64,000 bases of DNA, taken from Variovorax sp. 679 (GTDB lineage Bacteria > Pseudomonadota > Gammaproteobacteria > Burkholderiales > Burkholderiaceae_C). Location of the stretch: NCBI RefSeq assembly GCF_003952185.1, contig NZ_RXFS01000006.1:434001-498000 (forward strand), written 5' to 3'. This document shows, piece after piece, positions 1-8,295 of this stretch (position 1 is its first letter; each line of letters opens with the position of its first letter). A program made the position numbers and the translations under genes. The notes below the pieces were generated by a model. It was not told the origin of the DNA, made no database searches, and worked only from the letters and a program-made list of their open reading frames with translations.

Positions 1-1085
1 ATCTTGAACAGTCCGGCCATGACTTTCGGCGCCGGGAAATACTGCTTCACTTCCTGCTCGCTGAAGGCATAGCGCGCTTCCTTGAGCTTCTCGCCGATGT
101 AGCTCCAGTCCCAGGGCTGCGGATCGGCAATGCTCAACTGCTCGGCCGCGAAGACCCGCAGGTCGGCGAGATCGCGCTCGCCATAGGGCCGGGCCTTGGT
201 CGCGAGATCGCGCAGGAACTTCACGACCTGCTCGGGCGATTCGGCCATCTTCGGAACGACCGAGAGTTCGCCGTAGTTCCTGTAGCCAAGCAGCTTGGCT
301 TCTTCCTCGCGCAGCGCGAGGATCTCGGTGATGAGCGTGGTGTTGTCGAAGGCCGCGTCGCCGAACTCGCTGGCCCGCGTGACGTAGGCGCGGTAGAGCT
401 TCTCGCGCAGTTCGCTGCTTCTGGCGAACTGCATCACCGGCAGGTAGCACGGCATCTTCAGCGTGAGCTTGTAGCCTTCCTTGCCGTCGGCTTCGGCGGC
501 CGCGCGCGCGGCGCTCACCACGTCCTCGGGCACGCCTTCGAGCTCGCCGAGCGAGGCGTAGTAGGCGAAGGCATCGGTGGCGTCGAGCGCGTTCTCGCTG
601 AACTTCTGGCTCAGCTCGGCCTGGCGTTCCTGGATGTCGGCGAAGCGCTTCTTGGCCTCGCCCTGCAGCTCGGCACCGCCAAGCACGAAGTTGCGCACTG
701 CGTTGCTGTGCGCCTGGCGCTGCTCGGCGTTGAGCGTGGCGACGTCGATGGCCTTGTACTTGGCGTACAGGCGCTCGTCGGAGCCCAGCCGGGTCCAGAA
801 GGCGGTGACGCGCGGCATCGCCTCGTTGTAGGCGGCGCGCAGCTCGGGCGTGTCGGCCACGGCGTTGAGATGGCCAACGGCGCCCCAGGCGCGGCTGAAG
901 CGTTCGGAGGCCACGTCGAGCACCTTGGAGATCGCGTTCCAGTCGGCGGGAAATTCCGGCGCGGTCACGGTCTGCAGCGCGGCCTCGGCATCGGCCAGCA
1001 GCGCATCGACGGCGGGCGACACGTGCTCCGGCTTCATCTTGTCGAACAGAGGGAGATCGGTGAAATCGAGGAGCGGGTTTGTCAT
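1..1085 (-). CDS. prlC: Oligopeptidase A (M3 family zinc metallopeptidase), N-terminal part, cut by window edge
   Basis: Cytosolic oligopeptidase of the thimet/M3 family, which degrades short peptides and cleaved signal peptides. About 361 residues are visible, starting MTNPLLDFTDLPLFDKMKPEH, which is the usual PrlC opening. This part is the helical N-terminal region (FADIQERQAELSQKFSENAL and RSSELREKLYRAYVTRASE are family-typical). The HEXXH zinc site lies in the missing C-terminal half beyond position 1, so catalysis cannot be checked here. The start is an ATG 99 bp downstream of the folD stop. That gap holds a bulged hairpin but no U-tract, so read-through from folD is possible. Identification is from family resemblance and is secure; Dcp is the main alternative but fits the N-terminus less well. 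Confidence 0.9.
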   Translation of the reverse strand, partial: MTNPLLDFTDLPLFDKMKPEHVSPAVDALLADAEAALQTVTAPEFPADWNAISKVLDVASERFSRAWGAVGHLNAVADTPELRAAYNEAMPRVTAFWTRLGSDERLYAKYKAIDVATLNAEQRQAHSNAVRNFVLGGAELQGEAKKRFADIQERQAELSQKFSENALDATDAFAYYASLGELEGVPEDVVSAARAAAEADGKEGYKLTLKMPCYLPVMQFARSSELREKLYRAYVTRASEFGDAAFDNTTLITEILALREEEAKLLGYRNYGELSVVPKMAESPEQVVKFLRDLATKARPYGERDLADLRVFAAEQLSIADPQPWDWSYIGEKLKEARYAFSEQEVKQYFPAPKVMAGLFK

Positions 1086-1125
1086 TGGAAAAATCCTGTT
1101 CGAGCTGACGGGACCATTTCGGGAG

Positions 1126-1165
1126 CCGCTGCGGAACCGCCCGGAAAGGCGGCTGCAGGCAGCGG
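1126..1165 (-). other. Bulged GC hairpin between folD and prlC
   Basis: Outer arm CCGCTGC (1126-1132) pairs with GCAGCGG (1159-1165) and inner arm CCGCC (1137-1141) pairs with GGCGG (1148-1152). There is no T-run after it on the minus strand, so it is more likely an RNA-processing or stabilising structure than a terminator. Confidence 0.4.
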
Positions 1166-1184
1166 GCAAGCGACAGTCTGATTC

Positions 1185-2036
1185 TTATCTTGCGGCGCGC
1201 TCTGCCGCTTCAAGGGTGTTGACCAGCAGCATGGCGCGCGTCATCGGGCCCACGCCACCGGGCACGGGCGTGATCCAGCCTGCCACTTCCTTCACGCCGT
1301 CGAAATCGACGTCGCCGGCGAGCTTGCCATCCGGCTTGCGGTTCATGCCCACGTCGATGACGACCGCGCCGGGCTTCACCATGTCGGCGGTCAGGAGGTC
1401 GAGCTTGCCCACCGCCGCGACGATCACGTCGGCCTGGCGCGTGATGGCGCCCAGGTCTTTCGTAGCGCTGTGGCAGATGGTCACGGTGGCGCTCTTGGCG
1501 AGCAGCATCATGGCCATCGGCTTGCCGACGATGTTGCTGCGGCCGATGACCACGGCATGCTTGCCGCGCAGGTCATAGCCGATGGACTCGAGCATCTTCA
1601 TGCAGCCGTGCGGCGTGCAGGGCCAGAAGCCGGGCGCACCGGTCATCAGCGCGCCTGCGCTGGCGACGTGGAAGCCGTCGACATCCTTGGCCGGCGAGAT
1701 CGTCTCGATGACCTTCTGGCTGTCCATGTGCTTGGGCAGCGGCAGCTGGACCAGGATGCCGTGCACCTTCGGGTCGTCGTTGAGCGTGCGGACGCGGGCC
1801 AGCAGGTCGGCCTCGCTCATGTCGGCGGGGTAGGTCTCGAGCGTGGCGTCGAGGCCGGTCTGGGCGCTGTCGTTGACCTTGTGCTTCGTGTAGACCTGGC
1901 TGGCCGGGTCTTCGCCCACGAGGATGATGGAAAGGGCGGGATTCACGCCACGGGCCTTGAGTGCGGCGGTGCGGCCGGACACCTCGGCGCGGATGGTTTT
2001 GGCGAGGGCGTTGCCGTCGATCAGTTGGGCGGTCAT
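1185..2036 (-). CDS. folD: Bifunctional methylenetetrahydrofolate dehydrogenase / methenyl-THF cyclohydrolase FolD
   Basis: Cytosolic one-carbon enzyme that interconverts 5,10-methylene-, methenyl- and 10-formyl-tetrahydrofolate with NADP. The protein is 283 residues, the normal family length. It starts MTAQLIDGNALAKTIRAEV; a longer in-frame extension reaching toward 2249 is not FolD-like and runs into the response regulator. Visible family signatures are the catalytic-lysine segment VYTKHKVNDSAQTG, the substrate loop VQLPLPKHMD, the nucleotide-binding VVIGRSNIVGKPMAMMLL, and the C-terminal signature PVPGGVGPMTRAML. A terminator at 2056-2079 separates it from the two-component genes upstream, so it probably has its own promoter in the short gap. 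Confidence 0.97.
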   Translation of the reverse strand: MTAQLIDGNALAKTIRAEVSGRTAALKARGVNPALSIILVGEDPASQVYTKHKVNDSAQTGLDATLETYPADMSEADLLARVRTLNDDPKVHGILVQLPLPKHMDSQKVIETISPAKDVDGFHVASAGALMTGAPGFWPCTPHGCMKMLESIGYDLRGKHAVVIGRSNIVGKPMAMMLLAKSATVTICHSATKDLGAITRQADVIVAAVGKLDLLTADMVKPGAVVIDVGMNRKPDGKLAGDVDFDGVKEVAGWITPVPGGVGPMTRAMLLVNTLEAAERAAR

Positions 2037-2055
2037 CGGTTTCGATTTTCCAAGT

Positions 2056-2079
2056 AAAAACGCCCGCTTGCGCAGGCGT
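2056..2079 (-). terminator. Intrinsic terminator after the response regulator gene
   Basis: Read on the minus strand, an ACGCCTGC / GCGGGCGT stem (one mismatch, GCAA loop) is followed by a run of five T. A second inverted repeat, GCTATC-N5-GATAGC (2094-2110), lies just upstream, between it and the response regulator stop. It isolates folD from the kinase/regulator transcript. Confidence 0.7.
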
Positions 2080-2112
2080 GGGATTCGTTCATTGCTATCG
2101 GCCGGATAGCTT

Positions 2113-2745
2113 CTAGGCCTTGGCTGCCGGCGCCGCCTGCCCCAGCGCGATCTTGAGCAGATCGGCCACGGTGTTGGCGTTGAGCTTTTCCATGATGTTG
2201 GCGCGGTGCGCCTCGACCGTCTTGATGCTGATGCCCAGGTCGTCAGCAATCTGCTTGTTCAGGCGGCCGGCGACGATGCGTTCGAGCACCTGCGCTTCGC
2301 GGCCCGTGAGCTTGGACAGCAGCGCGTCGCGGCTGGCCGATTGCTGGTGCTGCGTGAAGGCGCCGCGCGCATGTTCGAGCATGCGCTCGACCAGCGTGAC
2401 GAGTTCCTCGTCGTTGAAGGGCTTCTGGATGAAGTCCATCGCGCCCTTCTTCATGCTGTCGACCGCCATCGGCACGTCGCCGTGGCCGGTGATGACCACG
2501 ATCGGCAGCGGGGAGCGCCGTTCGATCAGCCGATCCTGCAGTTCGAGGCCGGTCATGCCTGCCATGCGGATGTCGACGATCAAACAGGCGACTTCGCGCG
2601 GGTCGTATCGGGAGAGAAAGGATTCGGCGGAATCGAAACAGCGGACTCTGTAGTCCTTGCCTTCGAGCAGCCATTGCAGCGAATCGCGTACGGCTTCGTC
2701 GTCGTCGACGACATAGACCGTGCCCTTCTTCGGAATCAAACTCAT
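2113..2745 (-). CDS. FixJ/NarL-type two-component response regulator
   Basis: DNA-binding response regulator of 210 residues. The receiver domain (about 8-125) has the acidic pocket YVVDDDEA (D14-D16), predicted phospho-acceptor D58 (LIVDIRMAG), T86 (VITGHGD) and K108 (IQKPF). A LuxR-type helix-turn-helix follows (about 140-205; LTGREAQVLERIVAGRLNKQ then VEAHRANIMEK). The proline-containing 'GMTGLELQ' region and overall look match the FixJ subgroup. The start codon overlaps the upstream kinase stop (ATGA, 2742-2745), so the two are translationally coupled and surely form a pair. The pair is divergent from aceE; regulation of aceE or of carboxylate use is a guess from position. Confidence 0.93.
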   Translation of the reverse strand: MSLIPKKGTVYVVDDDEAVRDSLQWLLEGKDYRVRCFDSAESFLSRYDPREVACLIVDIRMAGMTGLELQDRLIERRSPLPIVVITGHGDVPMAVDSMKKGAMDFIQKPFNDEELVTLVERMLEHARGAFTQHQQSASRDALLSKLTGREAQVLERIVAGRLNKQIADDLGISIKTVEAHRANIMEKLNANTVADLLKIALGQAAPAAKA

Positions 2746-5282
2746 GCAGGTACCTTTGCCTCGTCGCTAGCTACGGAACTGATAGCGTCCAACACCGGAA
2801 TCCAGAAGGAAAAACGGCATCCGATCACATCCGGGCCATTGTAGATGTTCTCCGCCTGCATCCGGCCGCGGTGCGACTCGACGATGGTGCGGCACAAGTT
2901 AAGCCCGATGCCCATGCCCTCGGGCTTGGTGGAGAAGAAGGCCTCGTAGAGCCGGTCCATCACTTCCGGCGCCAGGCCCTTGCCCGTGTCCTGCACCGAG
3001 AACTCGATGGCGTTGTGGCCTTCGATCACCTTGGGCAGCACGCGCAGCTCGACGCTGCGGCGCGCCAGCGGACGGTCGGCAAGGTCGATGGATTCGGCCG
3101 CGTTCTTCAGCAGGTTGACCATCACCTGCTCGATGAGGATCGGGTCGACGCGCACCACCGGAAGCCGCGCGGCTACATAGTGGTTCAGGCGCACGTTGCG
3201 CCGGCGCAGCTCGATGCCGGCAAGCTCGACCGCCTCGCTCACCATGGTGGCCACGTCGGCCGGCGTGCGGTTGGGCTCGCTGCGCTTCACGAAGGAGCGG
3301 ATGCGCTGGATGATCTGGCCCGCGCGCTGGGCCTGCTTCGAGGTCTTTTCGAGCGCGGCGAGCAGGGCGTCGTTGTCGATCGACTGGCCCTTGATGCGCG
3401 ACATCATCCCGTTGCAGTAGTTGGTGATGGCGGTCAGCGGCTGGTTGAGCTCGTGCGCCACGCTGGAGGCCATCTCGCCCATGGTGATGAGGCGGCTGGC
3501 GGCCTGGGCCTTGTCGGCCTGCGCGGCGGCCTGCTCCTCGGCGTCGCGGCGCGGCGTGATGTCGGTGGCGATGACGAGCTGGGCGAGCCGGCCGTCCACC
3601 CAGGTCAGGTAGCGCGAGCGCACCTCGAGCCACTTGCCGAGGTGGGGCACGAAGATCTCGTTGTTGGCGGTCTGCGCGGCCGTGAGCGTGTCGATCGGCA
3701 GGCCGGCGTACGGGTCCACGTCGTCCAGGCCCTCGTCGTGCGCATTCGACGCCGGCACGCCCGCCTGCGCGACCATGCCGAGGTGGCCCACGGTGTCGGA
3801 GCCGAACCAGAGGCGGTACAGCTTGTTGGCGAACAGCAGCTCCTCGCTGCCGATGGGGGCCACGGACACCGCCGCGTCGAGCGCTTCCAGCACGGTGGTG
3901 AAGCGCTCGTAGGACGCGGAGAGCTGCTCGCGGATGCGCGTGGGCTCGGTGATGTCGGTCATCGACGTCATCCAGCCGGTCTGGTGGCCGCGCGCATCGA
4001 TCAGCGGCGACACGTACAGGCGTGCGTTGAACACGCTGCCGTTCTTGCGCTTCACCCGCACCTGAAAGCCGCCGGGCAGGGCGCGGCCGTGCAGTTCTTC
4101 CTCGAGCCGCTCGTTCATCACCTCGCGGTCGGATTCAAGCCAGTAGGGGAAGGGCGGCGACTGGCCGACCAGTTCTTCCTCGCTCCAGCCGGTCATGGCG
4201 CAGAAGGCGGCGTTGACGTAGGTGATGCGCCCTTGCAGGTCGAGTACGCGCATGCCGGTGAGCATGGAGTTTTCCATCGCACGGCGGAAATTGGTCTCGG
4301 CCACCAGCCGCTGCTGCGCCTGCAGGCGTCGGCGCGTGTGGCGCCAGGTGCCGATCAGCATCCAGCTGGTCAACACGCTGAGCGCGCAGACCAGCCAGAA
4401 GAGGCCATTGCCGACCACGCCCTGAGAGGTACGGTAGGCCTGCGCTCGCAGTACCAGCGCATTGCCCACGGGCGACACCGGTACTTCATATTCGTTGGTG
4501 CGTTCGGTCCAGGGCAGCAGGCGCGTGCCGCTTTCCTTCAGGTTGTTGGTATTGCCTGCGATCACGCGGCCCTTGGCATCGAGCAGCGACACCGCGTAGC
4601 GAGCCTGTACCTCGGAAGGCATGCCGTAGCGCAGCAGTCCGTCGATCGAGAACTCGCCCAGCACCACGCCCGCGAACAGGCCCTGGTCGAAAAGAGGAAT
4701 GTGCAGCTGCAGCATCGACGGCGGGTCGCCTCCGGCCACGGGCTGCGAATAGACCGGCTGGCGCAGCTCGCGTGCCAGCGCGTAGTTGCTCTCGATGTCG
4801 CCGGGGCGCAGCACGTCGCCGATCAGGTGCTGCTGCGCGGGGTGCACGCTGGGCGCCGCGTAGCCGGCCTTGAAACGGCGGCGGTCGTCGATCCAGGTGA
4901 TGGTCTGCAGCTCGGGGAACTGGCTCACCAGCGACTCGGCGCGGCTGGTGAATTCGATCGGGTCGATCTCGCGGTTGGAGGCGTCGCGCGCGATGCGCAT
5001 CAGCTGTTCCTGCCGCTCCAGCAGGCGCAGGCGCATGCGCTGCTGCGCGTACTCGACGTCGCGGCGCACAGACTCCTGCTCGCGCTCGACTTCCTCGGTG
5101 CGCAGGTACCAGAAGGCGGAAACGATGGCGGCAAGGAACAGCAGCACGGCTGCCATCGGCGCGAGCATGGCGACTGCGTCCTGCAGCACCGGGGTCTGGC
5201 GTCGCCACCACCTGCGCCACCAGGACAGCGGCGAGGCGTTCACGGCACTGCGGGCAACCGCCAGCGGGGAGGAGAGAGGCAT
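2742..5282 (-). CDS. Membrane PAS-domain sensor histidine kinase
   Basis: Sensor kinase of 846 residues, partner of the FixJ-type regulator that follows. Order of parts: an N-terminal membrane helix (about 37-58), a periplasmic sensing region (about 60-290) with an amphipathic EEVEREQESVRRDVEYAQQR helix at its start, a second membrane helix (about 292-312), a PAS domain (about 330-450; ITYVNAAFCAMTGWSEEELV), a second PAS-like segment (about 455-580), the dimerisation/phospho-acceptor helix with H610 in VAHELNQPLTAI, and a C-terminal ATPase domain (N-box NLLKNAAESI, G1 DTGKGL, G2 GMGIGL). The topology resembles DctB-like kinases that sense small carboxylates in the periplasm and also FixL-type cytosolic sensing; the ligand cannot be read from sequence. 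The gene begins 241 bp from aceE on the opposite strand. Confidence 0.93.
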   Translation of the reverse strand: MPLSSPLAVARSAVNASPLSWWRRWWRRQTPVLQDAVAMLAPMAAVLLFLAAIVSAFWYLRTEEVEREQESVRRDVEYAQQRMRLRLLERQEQLMRIARDASNREIDPIEFTSRAESLVSQFPELQTITWIDDRRRFKAGYAAPSVHPAQQHLIGDVLRPGDIESNYALARELRQPVYSQPVAGGDPPSMLQLHIPLFDQGLFAGVVLGEFSIDGLLRYGMPSEVQARYAVSLLDAKGRVIAGNTNNLKESGTRLLPWTERTNEYEVPVSPVGNALVLRAQAYRTSQGVVGNGLFWLVCALSVLTSWMLIGTWRHTRRRLQAQQRLVAETNFRRAMENSMLTGMRVLDLQGRITYVNAAFCAMTGWSEEELVGQSPPFPYWLESDREVMNERLEEELHGRALPGGFQVRVKRKNGSVFNARLYVSPLIDARGHQTGWMTSMTDITEPTRIREQLSASYERFTTVLEALDAAVSVAPIGSEELLFANKLYRLWFGSDTVGHLGMVAQAGVPASNAHDEGLDDVDPYAGLPIDTLTAAQTANNEIFVPHLGKWLEVRSRYLTWVDGRLAQLVIATDITPRRDAEEQAAAQADKAQAASRLITMGEMASSVAHELNQPLTAITNYCNGMMSRIKGQSIDNDALLAALEKTSKQAQRAGQIIQRIRSFVKRSEPNRTPADVATMVSEAVELAGIELRRRNVRLNHYVAARLPVVRVDPILIEQVMVNLLKNAAESIDLADRPLARRSVELRVLPKVIEGHNAIEFSVQDTGKGLAPEVMDRLYEAFFSTKPEGMGIGLNLCRTIVESHRGRMQAENIYNGPDVIGCRFSFWIPVLDAISSVASDEAKVPA

Positions 5283-5401
5283 GGGCGGATTCTAGGCTCG
5301 CCCCCTGGGCTTGCCACGCGCGGCGCGGGTTTCCGGCATGACGAATGCGACCTGGCAAGACCATGCTTGTCGTGGCTTCGGCGAGTTCTCATTGCCTTTG
5401 A

Positions 5402-5450
5402 GATTTCATATTAAGAAATCAATGAGCACTATTTGAAATTGCGATGTTTC
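5402..5450. promoter_or_regulatory. Inverted repeats in the aceE / kinase divergent region
   Basis: The 241 bp between the kinase start and aceE contains an A+T-rich patch with GATTTC-N7-GAAATC (5402-5407 / 5415-5420) and a weaker GAAA-N8-TTTC (5435-5438 / 5447-5450). These are dyads of the size expected for a dimeric regulator. I see no clear sigma-70 promoter with both hexamers. Which gene they serve and which protein binds is unknown. Confidence 0.4.
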
Positions 5451-5523
5451 TATGCGAAACTCCGCCGCGTTCGCCATAAGGCGCACTTAAATTACAGCCA
5501 CTGCCCCAAAAGGAGAGACAAGC

Positions 5524-8238
5524 ATGTCGGCAAATCCCGAGAACCTGTTCGGCTCGGCCGCAAACGATGCGGACGCCCAGGAGACCCGTGAATGGATGGA
5601 TGCACTGTCCTCCGTCATCCAGAGCGAGGGTCCGGAGCGGGCCCACTTCCTTCTCGAGCAGCTGCTCGAACATGCCCGCCAGAACACGGTCGACATGCCG
5701 TTCTCGGCCAACACCGGCTATGTCAACACCATCGAGCCCTCGCAGGAGGCTCGCAGCCCCGGCAACCTCGAGATCGAACAGCGCCTGCGCGCCTACATGC
5801 GCTGGAACGCAATGGCGATGGTGGTCAAGGCCAATCGCCACCATCCGGCCGAAGGCGGTGACCTGGGCGGTCACATCGGCTCCTTCGCCTCGCTGGCCAG
5901 CATGTTCGGCGCCGGCTTCAATCACTTCTGGCACGCCGAGAGCGAGAACCACGGCGGCGACCTGCTCTACATCCAGGGCCACGTTTCTCCCGGCATCTAT
6001 GCCCGCGCCTACCTCGAAGGCCGCCTCTCCGAAGAGCAGCTGCTCAACTTCCGCCAGGAAGTCGACGGCAAGGGCCTGTCGAGCTACCCGCACCCCAAGC
6101 TGATGCCGGAGTTCTGGCAGTTCCCCACGGTGTCGATGGGCCTTGGCCCGCTGATGGCGATCTACCAGGCGCGCTTCCTCAAGTACCTGCATGCACGCGG
6201 CATCGCCAACACCGAGAACCGCAAGGTGTGGGTGTTCTGCGGCGACGGTGAAATGGACGAAGTCGAATCGCTGGGCGCCATCGGCCTGGCGGCGCGCGAG
6301 AACCTCGACAACCTGATCTTCGTCATCAACTGCAACCTGCAGCGCCTCGACGGTCCGGTGCGCGGCAACGGCAAGATCATCCAGGAGCTCGAAGGCGAGT
6401 TCCGCGGCGCCAACTGGAACGTCGTCAAGCTGATCTGGGGCAAGGGCTGGGACGCCCTGCTCGAGAAGGACCATGACGGCGCGCTGCGCAAGATCATGAT
6501 GGAGTGCAACGACGGCGACTACCAGTCCTTCAAGGCCAACGACGGCGCCTACGTCCGCAAGAACTTCTTCGGCCGCGATCCGCGCACGCTGAAGATGGTC
6601 GAGCACATGACCGACGACGAGGTCTGGAACCTGCAGCGCGGCGGCCATGACTCGCAGAAGGTGTACGCCGCCTTCCACTCGGCCCAGAACCACAAGGGCC
6701 AGCCGACCGTCCTGCTCGTGAAGACCGTCAAGGGCTTCGGCATGGGCAAGATCGGTGAAGGCAAGAACACTGTCCACCAGACCAAGAAGCTCGGCGACGA
6801 GGACATCAAGGCCTTCCGCGACCGCTTCAACATTCCGATTCCCGACAGCCAGATCGCCGAACTGCCGTTCTACAAGCCGGCCGACGACACGCCGGAAATG
6901 CGTTACCTGCACGAGCGCCGCAAGGCGCTGGGCGGCTACCTGCCGCACCGCCGCGTCAAGGCCGACGAGAGCTTCACGGTGCCGTCGCTCGACACCTTCA
7001 AGGCGGTGATGGAGCCCACGGCCGAAGGCCGCGAGATCTCGACCACGCAGGCTTACGTGCGCTTCCTCACGCAGCTGCTGCGCGACAAGGCGCTGGGCCC
7101 GCGCGTGGTGCCGATCCTCGTGGACGAGGCACGCACCTTCGGCATGGAAGGCCTGTTCCGCCAGATCGGCATCTACAACCCGCACGGTCAGCAGTACACC
7201 CCGGTCGACAAGGACCAGGTCATGTACTACAAGGAAGACAAGGCCGGCCAGATCCTGCAGGAAGGCATCAACGAGGCCGGCGGCATGTCGAGCTGGATCG
7301 CGGCGGCCACGTCGTACAGCACGAACAACCGCATCATGGTGCCGTTCTACGTGTACTACTCGATGTTCGGCTTCCAGCGCATCGGCGACCTGGCCTGGGC
7401 TGCAGGCGACATGCAGGCTCGCGGCTTTCTGCTGGGCGGCACTTCCGGCCGCACCACGCTGAACGGCGAAGGCCTGCAGCACGAAGACGGTCACAGCCAC
7501 ATCCTGGCCAACACCATCCCGAACTGCGTGAGCTACGACCCGACCTTCGCGCACGAAGTCGGCGTGATCCTGCACCACGGCCTGAAGCGCATGGTCGAGA
7601 AGCAGGACAACGTCTACTACTACCTGACGCTGCTCAACGAGAACTACGCGATGCCCGGCCTGCAGCCCGGCACCGAAGAGCAGATCATCAAGGGCATGTA
7701 CCTGTCGAAGCAGGGTCCCGCGCTCAAGGCGAAGGCACCCACGGTGCAACTGCTGGGCAGCGGCACCATCCTGCGCGAGAGCTTCGCGGCACAGGAACTG
7801 CTCGAGAAGGACTGGGGCGTGTCGGCTTCCGTGTGGAGCTGCCCGAGCTTCAACGAGCTCACCCGCGACGGCCAGGACGCCGACCGCTGGAACCTGCTGC
7901 ACCCCGACCAGACGCCGCGCGTGCCCTTCGTGGCCGAGCAGCTCGGTGCCTCGACCGGCCCGGTGGTCGCATCGACCGACTACATGAAGGCCTATGCCGA
8001 GCAGATCCGTCCCTTCATCCCGAAGGGCCGCAACTACAAGGTGCTCGGCACCGACGGCTTCGGCCGCAGCGACTTCCGCAACAAGCTGCGCGAGCACTTC
8101 GAGGTCAACCGCCACTACATCGTTGTGGCTGCTCTCAAGGCGCTGAGCGAAGACGGCACCGTGCCGGTGGCCAAGGTGGTGGAAGCGATCAAGAAGTACG
8201 GCATCAATGTCGACAAGGTCAACCCGCTCTACGCCTGA
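5524..8238 (+). CDS. aceE: Pyruvate dehydrogenase E1 component, homodimeric type
   Basis: Thiamine-diphosphate-dependent E1 that decarboxylates pyruvate and reductively acetylates the lipoyl domains of AceF. The 904 residues match the single-chain (AceE) E1 of proteobacteria. The ThDP/Mg motif is GDGEMDE (from about residue 240) ending in VINCN near 270. The start ATG follows an AGGAGA ribosome-binding site at a good distance. Other family segments are GGDLGGHIGSFASLASMFGAGF and, in the transketolase C-terminal half, GLQHEDGHSH. It heads the operon aceE-aceF-proteasome homologue-lpdA. Cytosolic, part of the PDH complex. Confidence 0.98.
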   Translation: MSANPENLFGSAANDADAQETREWMDALSSVIQSEGPERAHFLLEQLLEHARQNTVDMPFSANTGYVNTIEPSQEARSPGNLEIEQRLRAYMRWNAMAMVVKANRHHPAEGGDLGGHIGSFASLASMFGAGFNHFWHAESENHGGDLLYIQGHVSPGIYARAYLEGRLSEEQLLNFRQEVDGKGLSSYPHPKLMPEFWQFPTVSMGLGPLMAIYQARFLKYLHARGIANTENRKVWVFCGDGEMDEVESLGAIGLAARENLDNLIFVINCNLQRLDGPVRGNGKIIQELEGEFRGANWNVVKLIWGKGWDALLEKDHDGALRKIMMECNDGDYQSFKANDGAYVRKNFFGRDPRTLKMVEHMTDDEVWNLQRGGHDSQKVYAAFHSAQNHKGQPTVLLVKTVKGFGMGKIGEGKNTVHQTKKLGDEDIKAFRDRFNIPIPDSQIAELPFYKPADDTPEMRYLHERRKALGGYLPHRRVKADESFTVPSLDTFKAVMEPTAEGREISTTQAYVRFLTQLLRDKALGPRVVPILVDEARTFGMEGLFRQIGIYNPHGQQYTPVDKDQVMYYKEDKAGQILQEGINEAGGMSSWIAAATSYSTNNRIMVPFYVYYSMFGFQRIGDLAWAAGDMQARGFLLGGTSGRTTLNGEGLQHEDGHSHILANTIPNCVSYDPTFAHEVGVILHHGLKRMVEKQDNVYYYLTLLNENYAMPGLQPGTEEQIIKGMYLSKQGPALKAKAPTVQLLGSGTILRESFAAQELLEKDWGVSASVWSCPSFNELTRDGQDADRWNLLHPDQTPRVPFVAEQLGASTGPVVASTDYMKAYAEQIRPFIPKGRNYKVLGTDGFGRSDFRNKLREHFEVNRHYIVVAALKALSEDGTVPVAKVVEAIKKYGINVDKVNPLYA

Positions 8239-8295
8239 TCCCCAATCAACAACCAATCAACGAACGAACGGCGCCTGACGGCGGGAGACAACGAT

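Noticed and set aside
2871..5414. 847-codon open frame antisense to the histidine kinase
   Set aside because: Low-complexity His/Arg/Val-rich translation without domains; the kinase has complete motifs.
5419..8256. 945-codon open frame antisense to aceE
   Set aside because: Its composition is the mirror of AceE codons in a high-G+C genome; it has no recognisable domain and the sense gene is certain.
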